From: Guyanagaster necrorhizus
Lineage: Eukaryota > Basidiomycota > Agaricomycetes > Agaricales > Physalacriaceae
Length of the DNA: 64,000 bases
Reading direction: 5' to 3'
NCBI RefSeq assembly: GCF_019112545.1
Contig: NW_025064902.1
Span: 418,623-482,622, forward strand
Shown: positions 24,779 through 37,139 of the stretch, piece after piece
How the letters are laid out: every line of letters begins with the position of its first letter
How positions within the stretch are numbered: the stretch's first letter is position 1
Position numbers and translations under genes: made by a program
The notes under the pieces: generated by a model
What the model was told of the DNA's origin: nothing
The model's input: the letters and a program-made list of their open reading frames with translations, nothing else
Databases searched by the model: none

Positions 24779-27700
24779 TCAAGAACAGAATGATTGAGTA
24801 ACTTTAGATAAGAGTCCTAGTTTGCCTGAGTATTGATGGTGGAATTCTTCAATAAATTCATCAGCAGAGAACTCAGAGGCTGGTAACCAAGCAAACTCTT
24901 CATTAGTACCTTCATAGCCTAGCCACTGGATTTTGTACAGCAGTGGGCAGCAGAACTGATAGTCCAGTTTAGAGTTGAGGATTTGGGCTATTTTAAAATG
25001 TTCTTCTCTATTGACTTTGACTGGAGGCAGTGGTGATTGAATTTGGTTAGGAATGGTATTTTCTTCTATGGGTTCCAATTGTGACATATAGAAGACTGGG
25101 TGAATAGACTGGAGATCTGGCAGAAGCCTCAGGGTGAAGGAGTGGAAACTAGATTGGACTATGATTTCAAAAGGACCAAGGTATTTCTCTGAGAATTTTC
25201 TGGTTGGGCAGGTGGTTTTAATATGTTTGGAACTGAGATAGACCTTATCCCCTACTGTGAATGGGGGTGCCAGAATCTGATGCTTATCTGCTTGGATCTT
25301 GTAGTGAGACTGAGCTTCAGAAATTTCATCCTTCAGTATTTGATAGAGTTTATCAAGGTTGACTGCAAAGTCTCAGGCCCAGACAGAGGTGATGTCCCTT
25401 TCAGAGTGAATAGTGATGTTGGGGTGGTAACTCTTATTAGCAAAAAATGGGAAAATTCCAGTGGATGCATTAGGGGTATTGTTGTAGGTGAACTCAGCAA
25501 TAGGTAGGAGAGTGTCCCAGTTGTCCTGTTGGTAGGAGCAGTAGATGCAAATGTACTGTTTCAGAGTTTGATTTGCTTGTTCAGTTTGTCTGTTGGTCTC
25601 TGGATAGTAATCAGAAGTAAGGTGGAGTTCTATGTCAAGAGCTATAGCTAAGGCATGAGTAAACTGGAAAACAAATTTAGAGCCATGATCTGATGTGATA
25701 TGACTGGGTACTCCATGTTTAGAGAAGACATGGATAAGAAAAAGTTGGGTGAGCTCCATAGAGTTAATAGTGTTATGAGTGGGGATGAAGATAGCTTGCT
25801 TGCTAGCTCAGTCTATGACTACTAAGATGGTGGTAAATCCATTGGAGTCCAATAGTTGTTCAATGAAGTCCATGAAAATAGAATCCTGTGGCTGTTCAGA
25901 AACTGGCAGAGGTTTGAGTAACCCATAGGGGCAGTGTCTAGGTGCCTTATTGTGCCCACAAACTGTGCAGGACTTAATATAGTGTCAAACATATTCATGC
26001 ATCTTTGGCCAGGTATAGTTCCACCAGACTAGTTCTAATGTCTGGTTTTGACTAAAGTGACCTGTCAAGATGTGGTCATGATTGTTCTGTAGTATATGGA
26101 GATAAAGATCATCAGAGTCTGGAACATAGATACAGCCTTCAAACTGAAGGATGTTGGATTTGTCAATGGACCACTGAGAGAGAGAGGATTCAGAAGTGGC
26201 CTTAGCCTGGTGGAGGCCATCAGAGCATGTAGGGTCAGACAATTATGTTTGTTTGATATCTGTGTGAAGTTTGTTGATATCCATGATGGCACTAGTCCAT
26301 AGGGTGGAGCCTTTAAGATAGATTGTGTGGAGTGATGCAGAGAGTTGTTCTCAGATAAACATGGGTCAGAAATTGTGGGGGTTAACTTGGGCATATTAGC
26401 TATCTCCCTCTTTAGGGTAGATGTCTCATCATCTAGTGAGCACATCTGGTTTTCCACCAAGTTTTCCAGGGCAGAACTGAATTACTAGATTGAACTGGAA
26501 TAGGTATTCAGACCAGCAGACCTGTTGGCAGATTAGAATCTTGGTGGTGGTGAAATATTTAAGATTCTTGTGGTCTGTTACAATGTTGATAGAGTCTATA
26601 GAGCCTTCAAGATAGTGCCACCAATGTTTAAAGGCTTCAAAAATAGCTAGAAGCTTTTTATCATGGGTGTCATAGTTGAGTTCAGCATTGTGGAGGCTCT
26701 GGGAGTGGAAAGCAATGGGGTGAATTTCACCATCTTCAAGATAGATGGAGAGGATAGCTGCAGTTGCATAATCAGAGACATCAGTTTCTACCACTATCTT
26801 TTGATTGGAGATCCAGTGGGTAAGGAGAGAGGCATGTGTAAAGGCCTGTTTCAACTTGTTGAAGGCAGCCAAGTATTTGTCATCAAATTTCCATGGAGTT
26901 CCCTTGCAGGTGAGTCATGTAAGGGGAAGAATGATATCACTATATTTGTGTATGAAGTGATAGTAGAAGTTGGTGAAGCCAAGAAAGGATTGGATGTCCT
27001 TGACCTTTCATGGCACTGGCCAGTCAACAATGGCCTTGACCTTTTCTTCAGACATGTGAAGTCCTTCAGGTGATAGAATATAGCCTAGGTATTCCATGTA
27101 ATCCTGGTTGAATTTGCATTTGGAACCCTTGCAGTAGAGTCTATTAGCTCTAAGCCTGTATAGGACCTCACAAACATGTTTCTGGTGATCTTCTGAGTTG
27201 TCAGAATATATGAGGATGTTGTCAAGGTAGACTACTACTAATATATTGAGCATGTCTGAGAATATATCATTTACAAATTGTTGGAATGCCACTGGAGCAT
27301 TTGTGAGGCCAAAAGACATGATATGCTATTTGAAGGAACTATAATGGGTCTGGAAAGCTGTTTTCTATTTGTCCTCTTTGGATATGTGAATAAGATGGTA
27401 GGCATGTCACAGGTTGAGCTTGGTGTAGATGTGTGTGGAGCAGATAGAGTTGAGGAGGTCAGAAATGAGAGGAAGAGGGTAGCAATCCTTCTTAGAGATT
27501 TTGTTTAGGCTATGGTAGTCAACACAGAGTCAGAGTTCACCAGTCTTCTTTTTGACAAATAGGACCAGAGCTCCATGTGGAGAGCAGGACAGAGTAATGA
27601 ACTCATTGCACAGATTATCATCAATAAACTCTTGTAGGGCCTTAAGTTCAGATTCTGAGAGAAAATAAATAGGTCCAAGTGGTAGAGATGTTTCTTCCTC

Positions 27701-28510
27701 AAGGTTGATTTTGAGGTTGTATGGCCTGTGTTCAGGTAGCTTTTTAGAGAGGGTATTGCTGAAGATGTCTGCAAAATTGTGGTACTCTACTGGCACTGAT
27801 AAAAGATCTGCCAGTTCTGCAGATGCAGCTTTGGCTCCAATATTAGGCAAGGAAGGCTGCAGTATGAACTGCTGAGTGCCTTCTTCTGCACTGGCTCAGA
27901 CAAATGCAGCAGTGGATATGATGAAGATCTTTGGGTGTGCTTTTATAGTAAAAGACTCTGAGAGAGGATAGGAATAGATGGGTTTATACAGAAATAGAGT
28001 CCACCAGCTACCCAAAGTGGATTTGGAATGGGATGAAGCTCTGAAAGTTGGACTGATAGAGTCCAGTGGGCACAGAAGTCTCAGAATTGAGCTGAAAGGC
28101 TTGGAGAGGGGTGGATGGTTGTCCTGTGGGCATGGAAGTCCCTGGGATGCAGTGGAGGCCACAGAATTGGTTGGAGTGAGATCCTGGTAGCTTGAGCAGA
28201 AAGTGATACTGTTCTCAGCCCAGTCAATCAGTGGATTGTAGTGAGAGAGCCAGTTGTACCCTAGGACAAGATTGCAAGACAAATCCAGAGGAGTGACATA
28301 GAAGTTGATAGAGAAGGTGTCTTCAGATGGGAAACAGATGGAGATAGTTGTAATTTGAGATATATGACTCCTGATAGAGCCATCAAACAATCAAAGTTGC
28401 ATGCTAGGGATAGTTTTAATGAGGATTTCATTGGCAGCTATGTACTTAGTGTCAACAAAGCAGTGGCTAGATCCAGAATCAATAAGGGCAAGAAAATGCA
28501 AAATGATACA
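24779..28510 (-). pseudogene. E2 pol: protease, RT, RNase H, integrase, chromodomain
   Basis: Protease near 28,450-28,500 (LALIDSGSSHCFVDTKYIA), then RT 27,008-27,850 with the catalytic box degraded to YLDN (expected YLDD) and the YLGY-LSPEGL-M motif. RNase H is at 26,429-26,872 (VVETDVSDYATAAILS). The integrase zinc region and core span 25,300-26,100 (MDFIEQL, TSDHGSKF). The chromodomain is at 24,850-25,040 (HFKIAQILNSKLDYQFCCPL, then YKIQWLGYEGTNEEFAWLPA). Stops checked (for example after VVID near 25,800 and before LFDGS near 28,390) are TGA at a position where Arg is expected. Catalytically dead. Confidence 0.85.
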
Positions 28511-28559
28511 AGTCAGAGAACTGTTGGGTTTTGTAGTAGTCAGTAATTCTGCTGAAAGG

Positions 28560-29764
28560 GGAATGTGAAAGGAGTGATTGGAAAGGGATGTTGCATTGAG
28601 GGTGATAACCTCTGGTGTGCAAATAGAGTCAACACAACCCTGAGCTTGTATAGAGGGAACAGGGTTGCTTCCTAGTTTTCTGACTCTGTAGGAGCTGGCT
28701 CCATGAGAGCAGTGTTGACTTCAGCTGCACAACCCTTGGTGGAGGCCACTGCCTTCTGCTTGTTGCAGTCCTCAGTCTTGTGTTTGGCTCCACAGAATAT
28801 GCACAGGTTGTTCTAGTGCCAGCAGTCTTTTTCTTCCTGAATAAGACAGCCATCTTTGCCTAGCTTGTTGGCATAGGGCTTAGAGGTGGTAGATTTCAGT
28901 GTGGAGCTGGAGTCTGAGGAAGAAGAGTTGGACCCCTTGGATTTGGGGTTAGAGGATTGGTTGGAGGCCTTATTGTCTCAGTTTTCATGAGCAATTTCAG
29001 TCTTCTGGATCCAGTAGCAAGCATCAAGTTCTTGGGCAAGGAAGCACATATCATGAAGGTTGTTTGGCTTCCTATGGTGTGCCATATCATCCTTGATATG
29101 GGTGCAGAGGCCATGGTAAAAGATGTGGTGGAGGGAGTTATCTCTGTACCTAATTTGTGAGGCATACTAGTTGAATTAGACCATATGCTTCATGATCCAA
29201 TCTCCATCATGCATCTGAAGGTGTTCTAATATTGCCAGGCTGGTGGATTCTATGGATTGGGATTAAGAATGTCTGATTTGAACCAGTTGAGCATGGTGCT
29301 GGCCAGAAAGGAAATGGCATAGTTGATCTTGTTAGCATCTGTTGCAAACACAGTAGGCCTATCATTGAAGTTTAAGTGAAGGGAGATGATGAAGGCCTTC
29401 AGTTTGCGAGGGTCAGAGCCATCAAATAGTTCCAGTTTCTTGATCTTGGTATGAATAGTGGCTGGTTTAGGGTTATTGAGGGAAGTGGAGACTCCTTGTA
29501 ACAGATTCATGAATTCTAGGAACATGTCCTACTGGTTTGGATTGTTGCTTCCTGCAGGGCCATCAGAGCTGTCTGGGCCATTGGGTCCACCTGGTCCATC
29601 TGGTCTATCTGGCCCTCCTGAAAAAGGGTTTAGTGGATTACCACTTGGTTTCCATCAGATGGGAGTATGAGTAGGGGTGCTTTCACCTCTACCCTCTGAG
29701 TCTGGGCTGTCATGCATGTTGCTCAGAGATAAGGGGTCTATTGAGAGGTCAGTTTGAGCACCAT
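28560..29764 (-). pseudogene. E2 gag, main part
   Basis: Reads PLNPFSGGPDRPDGPGGPNG, then a retrotransposon capsid segment (KIKKLELFDGSDPRKLKAFI, TMLNWFKSDIL) and a CCHC knuckle CIFCGAKHKTEDC near 28,800. The right end at 29,764 abuts LTR3-A; the missing first codons are at 33,408-33,682 on the plus strand. Confidence 0.8.
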
Positions 29765-31580
29765 TGAAGAGGATCTGAGTGCATGCAAGATGAAAATAGA
29801 TACAGCAGAGTGTTATCCACTGATCACACACTCACACCAGCATACACACAATACTCTTAGTTCATGAGAGGATTATAATGTGATAAAAGTAGTAATCAAC
29901 AATTATAATTGTCTTCTTTAATGAGATCACAGCATGCAAACAGTAATAGCACACTTACAACAGTCTGAGGTCTCTCTAAGTCTCAAAGCTTTTCGTTTTA
30001 TCAAAACAAGAGGTGGCAACAGGTATTGCTGGGCCTCAAGGCAAAGGGTACTGCAGCTCAATACAATACATCAAAATACTCCCACAAAACCCTCAAAATA
30101 TCCTAAGCACAGCTCAGATCACCTTAAAATCTCTAACACACACAATACATGACTCAAAGCTTCATGCTCTAAGCAAAAACCAATCACAAACATGTCTACA
30201 AGTGCCAAAGAGCACAGATCTCTGTTCACAAGTTTCCAAACCAATCATAGACCCACAGAATTCAAACCTATGCAATCCAGAGACACAAAACACAATAAAA
30301 CACTGTCTGACAGACCAAAGGGTTTGAACCTCTGCCACCTGTAGCACCACATATCACAAATACCTCAAAAAACTCAAGATGATGCCCTGCAGACACCACT
30401 CTCTTATTCTCAGGTAAGAATGTGATCCAAAACCTCTTATCAAACTGGGCTCAAGTCCTTTGTGAGCTTCAATGCCTCACTTAGTTCTCAAAGCTCTCTC
30501 AATGATATTCAATAATGTGTTTATTCTCTCATCCAAAGTTACAAACACAAACCCAGAGCTAGAGTGCAAGGCTTTCTGTGCCCAGTACACCACAACTGTG
30601 AGGGTCAGAAACTCCCTTTTTTACTCATACAATGCTGTATTTAAATACTCTACTATGGTACTTACTAACATAATTCTACTATGGTATCTTCAAAGCATGG
30701 GACTCCATACCAGATTGCACAGGTATTATTTGCATGCATATTGCAGTTGCTACACTTATTCTCTTCCAGGCCAGGACTGCACAATGTTTTCTCACTAGCT
30801 GACCTTGGCTAACTGGCCTAGCCAGGTCTGCTCACTTTCTTATTTCCCCAGTGACACACCTCTGACAGTGGTAAACTGTTCCAGACCCTCAGGGATATCT
30901 TCCATATCTGGAGTCAGCCACAATAGTTATATTCTCTTTTTCAGTATCTTAACATTCCCTTCAGCTTATAAAATGCACTGCTTCTGGCCTGACATGCATT
31001 AATTAACTTACTCAATATGATATATATTATACTGTGGTATGATGCAGAGTCCCTCACTGTGTTAAGCACACTAAGGCACTGTAAGTATGCATGCAAGCCT
31101 CTGAGCAGTACATGTGCTATTCATCTCTGATGATAGTATTCCTCTATCTATTCTTTTGTTGCCATCATTTCATTTCTCTGTTCAACACCCAGTTATTCAG
31201 ATACCTTTCTTTGAGTCTCAATTCTCTGTTCTAAGGTGTGTCCCATCAGTGCATCAATAGCTGTGCATTCTTGATGAATGTGATCAGGATTGCTGATCAT
31301 ATTTCAATCATATTCTTTTTATCTTTAGCATGCCCTCTTATAATGGTATTGGCATGTTTAGGGCCAAGTGCTGGGATCTCACATGCAGTCTAACCTCTCT
31401 GGAATTAGTCTGCTACTAGGCCATGCACTCTGCTCCTTGTTACTTCAGTTTAGCCTTATGATGCTTAGATTTCTGTGCACTCTTATTCTATTCTCAGTTA
31501 CATGCTTACTGGACTGAAATGCCATCCATGTATTCTCAATTTTTGCAATTTTACATGCCTAACATGGAGAGGGTATGTCA
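29765..31580 (-). repeat. LTR3-A: 1,816-bp LTR-like repeat, left arm of an inverted repeat
   Basis: Ends TGAAGAGGATC...GTATGTCA on the plus strand. It is the reverse complement of 33,683-35,498, same length, and the translated frames inside are identical between arms. It contains TATTTAAATA and AATAAA in the minus sense, as expected for a promoter and poly(A) site of an LTR. Flanks on the two sides do not match each other (CCAT at 29,761-29,764, ATAG at 31,581-31,584) but each matches a flank of the other arm. The short open frames inside are chance. Confidence 0.85.
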
Positions 31581-31584
31581 ATAG

Positions 31585-32866
31585 AAGCACATGCTGTTTC
31601 TCAAAGCAGAGAAATGCAAATTTGAAGTCCTGGAAACTAAGTACCTAGGAGTCATCATTGGTGAAGAAAGCATATGAATGAACCCAATCAAAGTGGTGGG
31701 GATAATAGAATGGCCAGAGCCAATAAAGAAGAAAGAACTCCAGTCATTCCTAGAGTTCACCAATTTCTACTGGTGGTTTATCCATGATTACAGTAAGATT
31801 GTCTGACTAATGACAAAACTTACTGGTAATGCCTTATAGATGTGAGGATTATCCCAACAGACTGTATTCTATGACTTGAAGAAGAAATTAGCTATGGATA
31901 TAGTCTTAGCAATTTCTACACAGGGCAGGAGGTTTAGAGTGGAGGCTGATGCAAATGAAGGAGCCATCAGCACTATGCTCTCACAGGAACAAGAAGGATG
32001 ATAGCAACCCATAGCATTTCTTTCCAAAGCCCTATCAGTCATGGAACAGAACTATGAGATCTATGACAAGGAGTTATTGGCCATTATATTAGTGTTGGCC
32101 AGTGGCATCATTATCTGATCAGGGCAACTCAAACATTCAAGATTTGGATGGATCACCAGAACTTATAGTATTTCTGCCTTCCTCAGAAGCTCAATCAACA
32201 ACAGGCCTGATGGATCACTAAGCTAGCCAAATATGACTACACCCTACACCATAAAGCCAGGGCAGCCAACAAGAAGGCAGACCTCCTGAGCTGACAAGCT
32301 GACTATGATCAGAGAGAAGAAGACAATGCTGGAGTAGTATTGTTAAAACAAGAATATTTCTACATAATGATAATGCCAACAGAGAAGGAGATTCACACCA
32401 AAATATGAAGTGTGATGCAACAACCAGCCTTATGGGATCAAGAAATTGCCATGTCCCTGAATCACAAGAGGGGCATCACAAAACAAGATGACCTACTTTA
32501 TTATGATGAAAGAATCTATATTCTCTGACAATCATCATTATGAGAGGAAATTATCACTATGTCATATGATCATGCAATGGCCAGACATCCAGGAATCATG
32601 AAGACAAAGGAGTTGGTACTGAGAGAGTATTGGTGGCTAAAGTTGGGACAGGAGATGGATAAGTATATCAAGACATGCAAAACCTGCCAGAGAACCAAAT
32701 CTTCCATGAGAGCCAGACCAGTGCCACTCCATCCAAACAAGGTCTCCATGAAACCATGGATCCACATTTCTGTTGATATGGTCACTGGACTATCTGACTG
32801 TAATAGTTATGATACTATCATCATCATTGTCAATTGCTTCTCCAAGACTATCATTTCTGTTGTCTG
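31585..32866 (+). pseudogene. E1 RT end, RNase H and integrase N-terminal half (inverted)
   Basis: Begins KHMLFLKAEKCKFEVLETKY and LGVIIGEESI, then RNase H text (RFRVEADANEGAISTMLSQE) and the integrase zinc domain (HAMARHPGIMKTKELVLREY, CKTCQRTKSS), then DMVTGLSDCNSYDTIIIIVN. It stops at the E2 LTR within FSKTIISVV. It is homologous to 46,640-47,950 of E3. It continues at 23,339 on the minus strand. Confidence 0.85.
32862..32866. repeat. Target duplication of E2 (inverted side)
   Basis: GTCTG, matching GCCTG of the left side (minus sense of 23,335-23,339) with one C-to-T change. Joining the halves gives VACSTKLSSEG without loss. Confidence 0.6.
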
Positions 32867-33365
32867 TGTTACATGCATGCCAACAGCCTCCATGTCACCT
32901 CAACCAACCATGGATTCAATCATGGAAACCCACCAGACTCTGGCTGCTCCCCATTATCTATTAATTTCATTTTCATCATTATCATTTCACATCTATATTT
33001 CACATTGTAATATCTAGACCCTGAACTCAGTAGCAAATATTGACATCAGAATCCAATGGAACCCAACTCAGAATTAGCTACCATTAGTATATAAAGCCAT
33101 GTATAACTATTGTAACTACTCAGTTTAAAGATCAACTTGCATAGCCATCTATATTTTATACTCACTTCAACTTCAACTTCTTCATCCATTGGATTCCACT
33201 CCAAAGGATACTTCTCTTTACTTTCCTGACAGAACTCCATTCTGTCTATCCAAATCCTTGGCCTCTGACTTAAGGGTGACATTGCCAATAGCTTCATTGA
33301 TGCCCATACACTCTGCTGGTCTCCATGCATGCACTCAAACCCACTCAATTGGCATGTTCCTAACA
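32867..33365 (+). repeat. LTR2, 5' LTR of E2 (now inverted)
   Basis: 499 bp, TGTTACATGC...TTCCTAACA. Reverse complement of the 23,340-23,835 copy and followed by a 42-bp leader and the gag start at 33,408. Confidence 0.85.
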
Positions 33366-33407
33366 GTATATTTGAACTGAAACCCTTGAATAAAAATTTT
33401 TATCATG

Positions 33408-33682
33408 TCCACCACACTTACTCAACCCACAGAAACTGATTCTGAATAAACTCAGCCTATCTATCACAACATGTTTTCCATAGAAGACATCCCAGCCTCT
33501 ATCTCAAAGGAACAACCAGGCCTTTTCAGATCAGCCTCCAGTGGATGACAACCTTTCTATAGAGAAACCTACAATCACTCTAGCTTCACTGCTCACCAAC
33601 CTAATTATGATGATTCTCTTAACCCTTTTGATGCCATCAGCATCCCAACCAACAGAGCTTGATAGGCCAGCCTGATGTATGG
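33408..33682 (+). pseudogene. E2 gag, first codons (inverted)
   Basis: ATGTCCACCACACTTACTC opens a frame MSTTLTQPTETDSE with two in-frame stops later, ending ...ASLMYG at LTR3-B. The main gag at 29,764 (minus) continues GAQTDLSIDPLS; the join LMYG|AQTD is exact when one ATGG copy is removed. Confidence 0.65.
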
Positions 33683-35498
33683 TGACACACCCTCTCTATA
33701 TTAGGCATGTAAAATTGCAAAAATTGAGAATACATGGATGGCATTTCAGTCCAGTAAGCATGTAACTGAGAATAGAATAAGAGTGCACAGAAATCTAAGC
33801 ATCATAAGGCTAAACTGAAGTAACAAGGAGCAGAGTGCATGGCCTAGTAGCAGACTAATTCCAGAGAGGTTAGACTGCATGTGAGATCCCAGCACTTGGC
33901 CCTAAACATGCCAATACCATTATAAGAGGGCATGCTAAAGATAAAAAGAATATGATTGAAATATGATCAGCAATCCTGATCACATTCATCAAGAATGCAC
34001 AGCTATTGATGCACTGATGGGACACACCTTAGAACAGAGAATTGAGACTCAAAGAAAGGTATCTGAATAACTGGGTGTTGAACAGAGAAATGAAATGATG
34101 GCAACAAAAGAATAGATAGAGGAATACTATCATCAGAGATGAATAGCACATGTACTGCTCAGAGGCTTGCATGCATACTTACAGTGCCTTAGTGTGCTTA
34201 ACACAGTGAGGGACTCTGCATCATACCACAGTATAATATATATCATATTGAGTAAGTTAATTAATGCATGTCAGGCCAGAAGCAGTGCATTTTATAAGCT
34301 GAAGGGAATGTTAAGATACTGAAAAAGAGAATATAACTATTGTGGCTGACTCCAGATATGGAAGATATCCCTGAGGGTCTGGAACAGTTTACCACTGTCA
34401 GAGGTGTGTCACTGGGGAAATAAGAAAGTGAGCAGACCTGGCTAGGCCAGTTAGCCAAGGTCAGCTAGTGAGAAAACATTGTGCAGTCCTGGCCTGGAAG
34501 AGAATAAGTGTAGCAACTGCAATATGCATGCAAATAATACCTGTGCAATCTGGTATGGAGTCCCATGCTTTGAAGATACCATAGTAGAATTATGTTAGTA
34601 AGTACCATAGTAGAGTATTTAAATACAGCATTGTATGAGTAAAAAAGGGAGTTTCTGACCCTCACAGTTGTGGTGTACTGGGCACAGAAAGCCTTGCACT
34701 CTAGCTCTGGGTTTGTGTTTGTAACTTTGGATGAGAGAATAAACACATTATTGAATATCATTGAGAGAGCTTTGAGAACTAAGTGAGGCATTGAAGCTCA
34801 CAAAGGACTTGAGCCCAGTTTGATAAGAGGTTTTGGATCACATTCTTACCTGAGAATAAGAGAGTGGTGTCTGCAGGGCATCATCTTGAGTTTTTTGAGG
34901 TATTTGTGATATGTGGTGCTACAGGTGGCAGAGGTTCAAACCCTTTGGTCTGTCAGACAGTGTTTTATTGTGTTTTGTGTCTCTGGATTGCATAGGTTTG
35001 AATTCTGTGGGTCTATGATTGGTTTGGAAACTTGTGAACAGAGATCTGTGCTCTTTGGCACTTGTAGACATGTTTGTGATTGGTTTTTGCTTAGAGCATG
35101 AAGCTTTGAGTCATGTATTGTGTGTGTTAGAGATTTTAAGGTGATCTGAGCTGTGCTTAGGATATTTTGAGGGTTTTGTGGGAGTATTTTGATGTATTGT
35201 ATTGAGCTGCAGTACCCTTTGCCTTGAGGCCCAGCAATACCTGTTGCCACCTCTTGTTTTGATAAAACGAAAAGCTTTGAGACTTAGAGAGACCTCAGAC
35301 TGTTGTAAGTGTGCTATTACTGTTTGCATGCTGTGATCTCATTAAAGAAGACAATTATAATTGTTGATTACTACTTTTATCACATTATAATCCTCTCATG
35401 AACTAAGAGTATTGTGTGTATGCTGGTGTGAGTGTGTGATCAGTGGATAACACTCTGCTGTATCTGTTTTCATCTTGCATGCACTCAGATCCTCTTCA
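33683..35498 (+). repeat. LTR3-B: 1,816-bp LTR-like repeat, right arm of the inverted repeat
   Basis: Ends TGACACACCC...CCTCTTCA. Presumed sense orientation is plus: TATTTAAATAC near 34,617 and AATAAA near 34,738. It differs from arm A at only a few positions, those noticed being near the two ends. A diverged relative is at 63,440-64,000. Confidence 0.85.
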
Positions 35499-36700
35499 CC
35501 ATATCAGCTTGAGCACTTGCCATACCAAGCATCAATGTTCTTCTTTGTCTCTGGACATAATTAATATATCATCCAGATAAATGGTTACCTTCTCTGTGGT
35601 GATCAGATCCTTAAAGATGTCATTTATTATCTATTGGAAGATTGTCAGGGAGTTTGTCAATCTGAAGAACATGACAGTTGGTTCAAATAGTCCTTGGTTG
35701 GTCTGGAAGGCTGCCTTTCATTCATCTCCCTCCTTGATTTGTATGTTGTTATAATCCTATTGGACATTCAACTTAGTGTAGTAGTGAGTCCCTTGAAGCT
35801 TGTCCATGAGTTTTGATATCAATGGCAAGAGATATTGGTTCTTGATGGTCATCTCATTCAACTTTCAGTAGTCCTATACTGATCAAAGTTTACCATTCTT
35901 CTTTTTGATAAAGAAGAAAGGTGAGGCTATTGGTGATTTGGACAGTCGGATTCATCTGCTGGTGAGGTTTTCTTCAAGGAATTTGTCAAGCTCTTGTTGT
36001 TCCTGATGCCTAAGGAGATAGACCTTGCAGTCAAGATTGGCACTTGCATTCAGTATCAATTCAATGGCATGGTCTTAGAGTTTGGGGTCCAGGAGTTCAT
36101 TGAAGTTTTCCTTTTCAAATAAATCATGATAATCCTGTGCCCATTCAGGCACCATCTCTCCAAAGGTCCTCTCTTTCTTCTCCATATTGGCTCATGCTAT
36201 GAGGTTATTAGTATGGTGCACCACCCATAGGTGTAATGTCTGGTTCATATTGATGGTGAGAATTGTCTCACCATCTACTATCTCTTCATCCCATCGATCC
36301 TCAGAGTCACTGTCAGAGAGCAAAAATGGCATTTTCCAGCAACAGTATTGGATGAAGATAATTTGTCCAGTTTTCCAGTTGATAAGCAGATTATGATGTA
36401 TCAGCCAGTCATATCTGAGGAAGACTTCTTTGGTTCTCAATTCAATAACAGCCAAGTCAATCTGTTCCAAGTGGTCTTCAATAGTTAGTCTAAGCTCCAT
36501 GAATTCAGTGATTGAGTCTGTCTGGTTTTTAGTGCCATCAGCATTATAGACCAGTGTTGAGGCTGCAGTGGCCTTGATGGGGATTTAATGCCTGTCAATG
36601 AAGGCTCAGTTAATGGAACTCCTGGTGCAACCACTGTTGATCAGTGCTGTGACAATAAAGGTGGTCTGATTTGTGAGGGCTTAGATTTGGACCTTCACTA
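35499..36700 (-). pseudogene. E1 protease and N-terminal RT
   Basis: Protease region near 36,190-36,700 (TALINSGCTRSSINRAFIDR, active-site Asp changed to Asn) and LRYDWLIHHNLLINWKTGQI. RT follows to 35,499 with an intact YLDD (KVTIYLDDILIMSRDKEEH). It breaks at KLIW next to LTR3-B. Confidence 0.8.
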
Positions 36701-37139
36701 TGAGGTTTTGTCCATGGGTCTTTTGTCATCATATGAACTTCTTTGCTCCTCAAAGTTTGTCCAGCCATTCTAGTGCCCTTTCTCATGTTGTCTCTTTCAC
36801 TCCTTTGACCAATTCACCACTTATTTCTCCTGTTCATGATTGGTGGATCCACCCTTTAAGGTGGTGGTTGCTTCTTCATAGGTTTAGGCATCCCAGATGT
36901 TTCACCAGGTCGACTCTGTGTCAAATGGTTTTAGCTATTTGTTAGAGGTCTCTCTCCCTGTTCAGTCTGTGGGCAGTTGAGTTGGTGCTTTGAGTGATTC
37001 TTTCAGTGGTTCAGTAGTCATAGGAACTCAGAGTATATTCAAATGTACATAAATAGTTGTATCTACAGATGGTATATGAGTCTGACCCATAGCTACTGGT
37101 AACACACCATTAAGTCCTTTGGCTGATTGAGCAGAGTCA

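Larger units (their letters stand above)
23836..29764 (-). mobile_element. E2 internal region: chromodomain Ty3 element nested in E1
   Basis: Minus-strand order from right to left: gag with zinc knuckle, protease, RT, RNase H, integrase, chromodomain, then an 0.9-kb tail with an antisense frame, then the 3' LTR. The protease (DSGSSHCF) and RT differ clearly from E1's, so E2 is a different family. Its 5' LTR and first gag codons are at 32,867-33,682 on the opposite strand because of an inversion. Confidence 0.85.
31581..33682 (+). other. Inverted 2.1-kb segment between the two LTR3 arms
   Basis: Holds plus-strand E1 RT-end/RNase H/integrase (31,585-32,861), the E2 5' LTR (32,867-33,365) and E2's first gag codons (33,408-33,682). 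All flanking parts of E1 and E2 are on the minus strand. Flipping this segment restores continuity of both. Confidence 0.8.

Noticed and set aside
29934..31002. Open frames inside LTR3-A and their identical copies in LTR3-B
   Set aside because: They lie in a non-coding LTR-like repeat, show no domains, and their identity merely reflects the identity of the arms.
29811..31564. Inner boundary TGTTATCC...CCTAACA as LTR3 ends (1,754 bp)
   Set aside because: Similarity between the arms extends 46 bp and 16 bp beyond these points, and the outer TG...CA ends have matching 4-bp target duplications after undoing the inversion.
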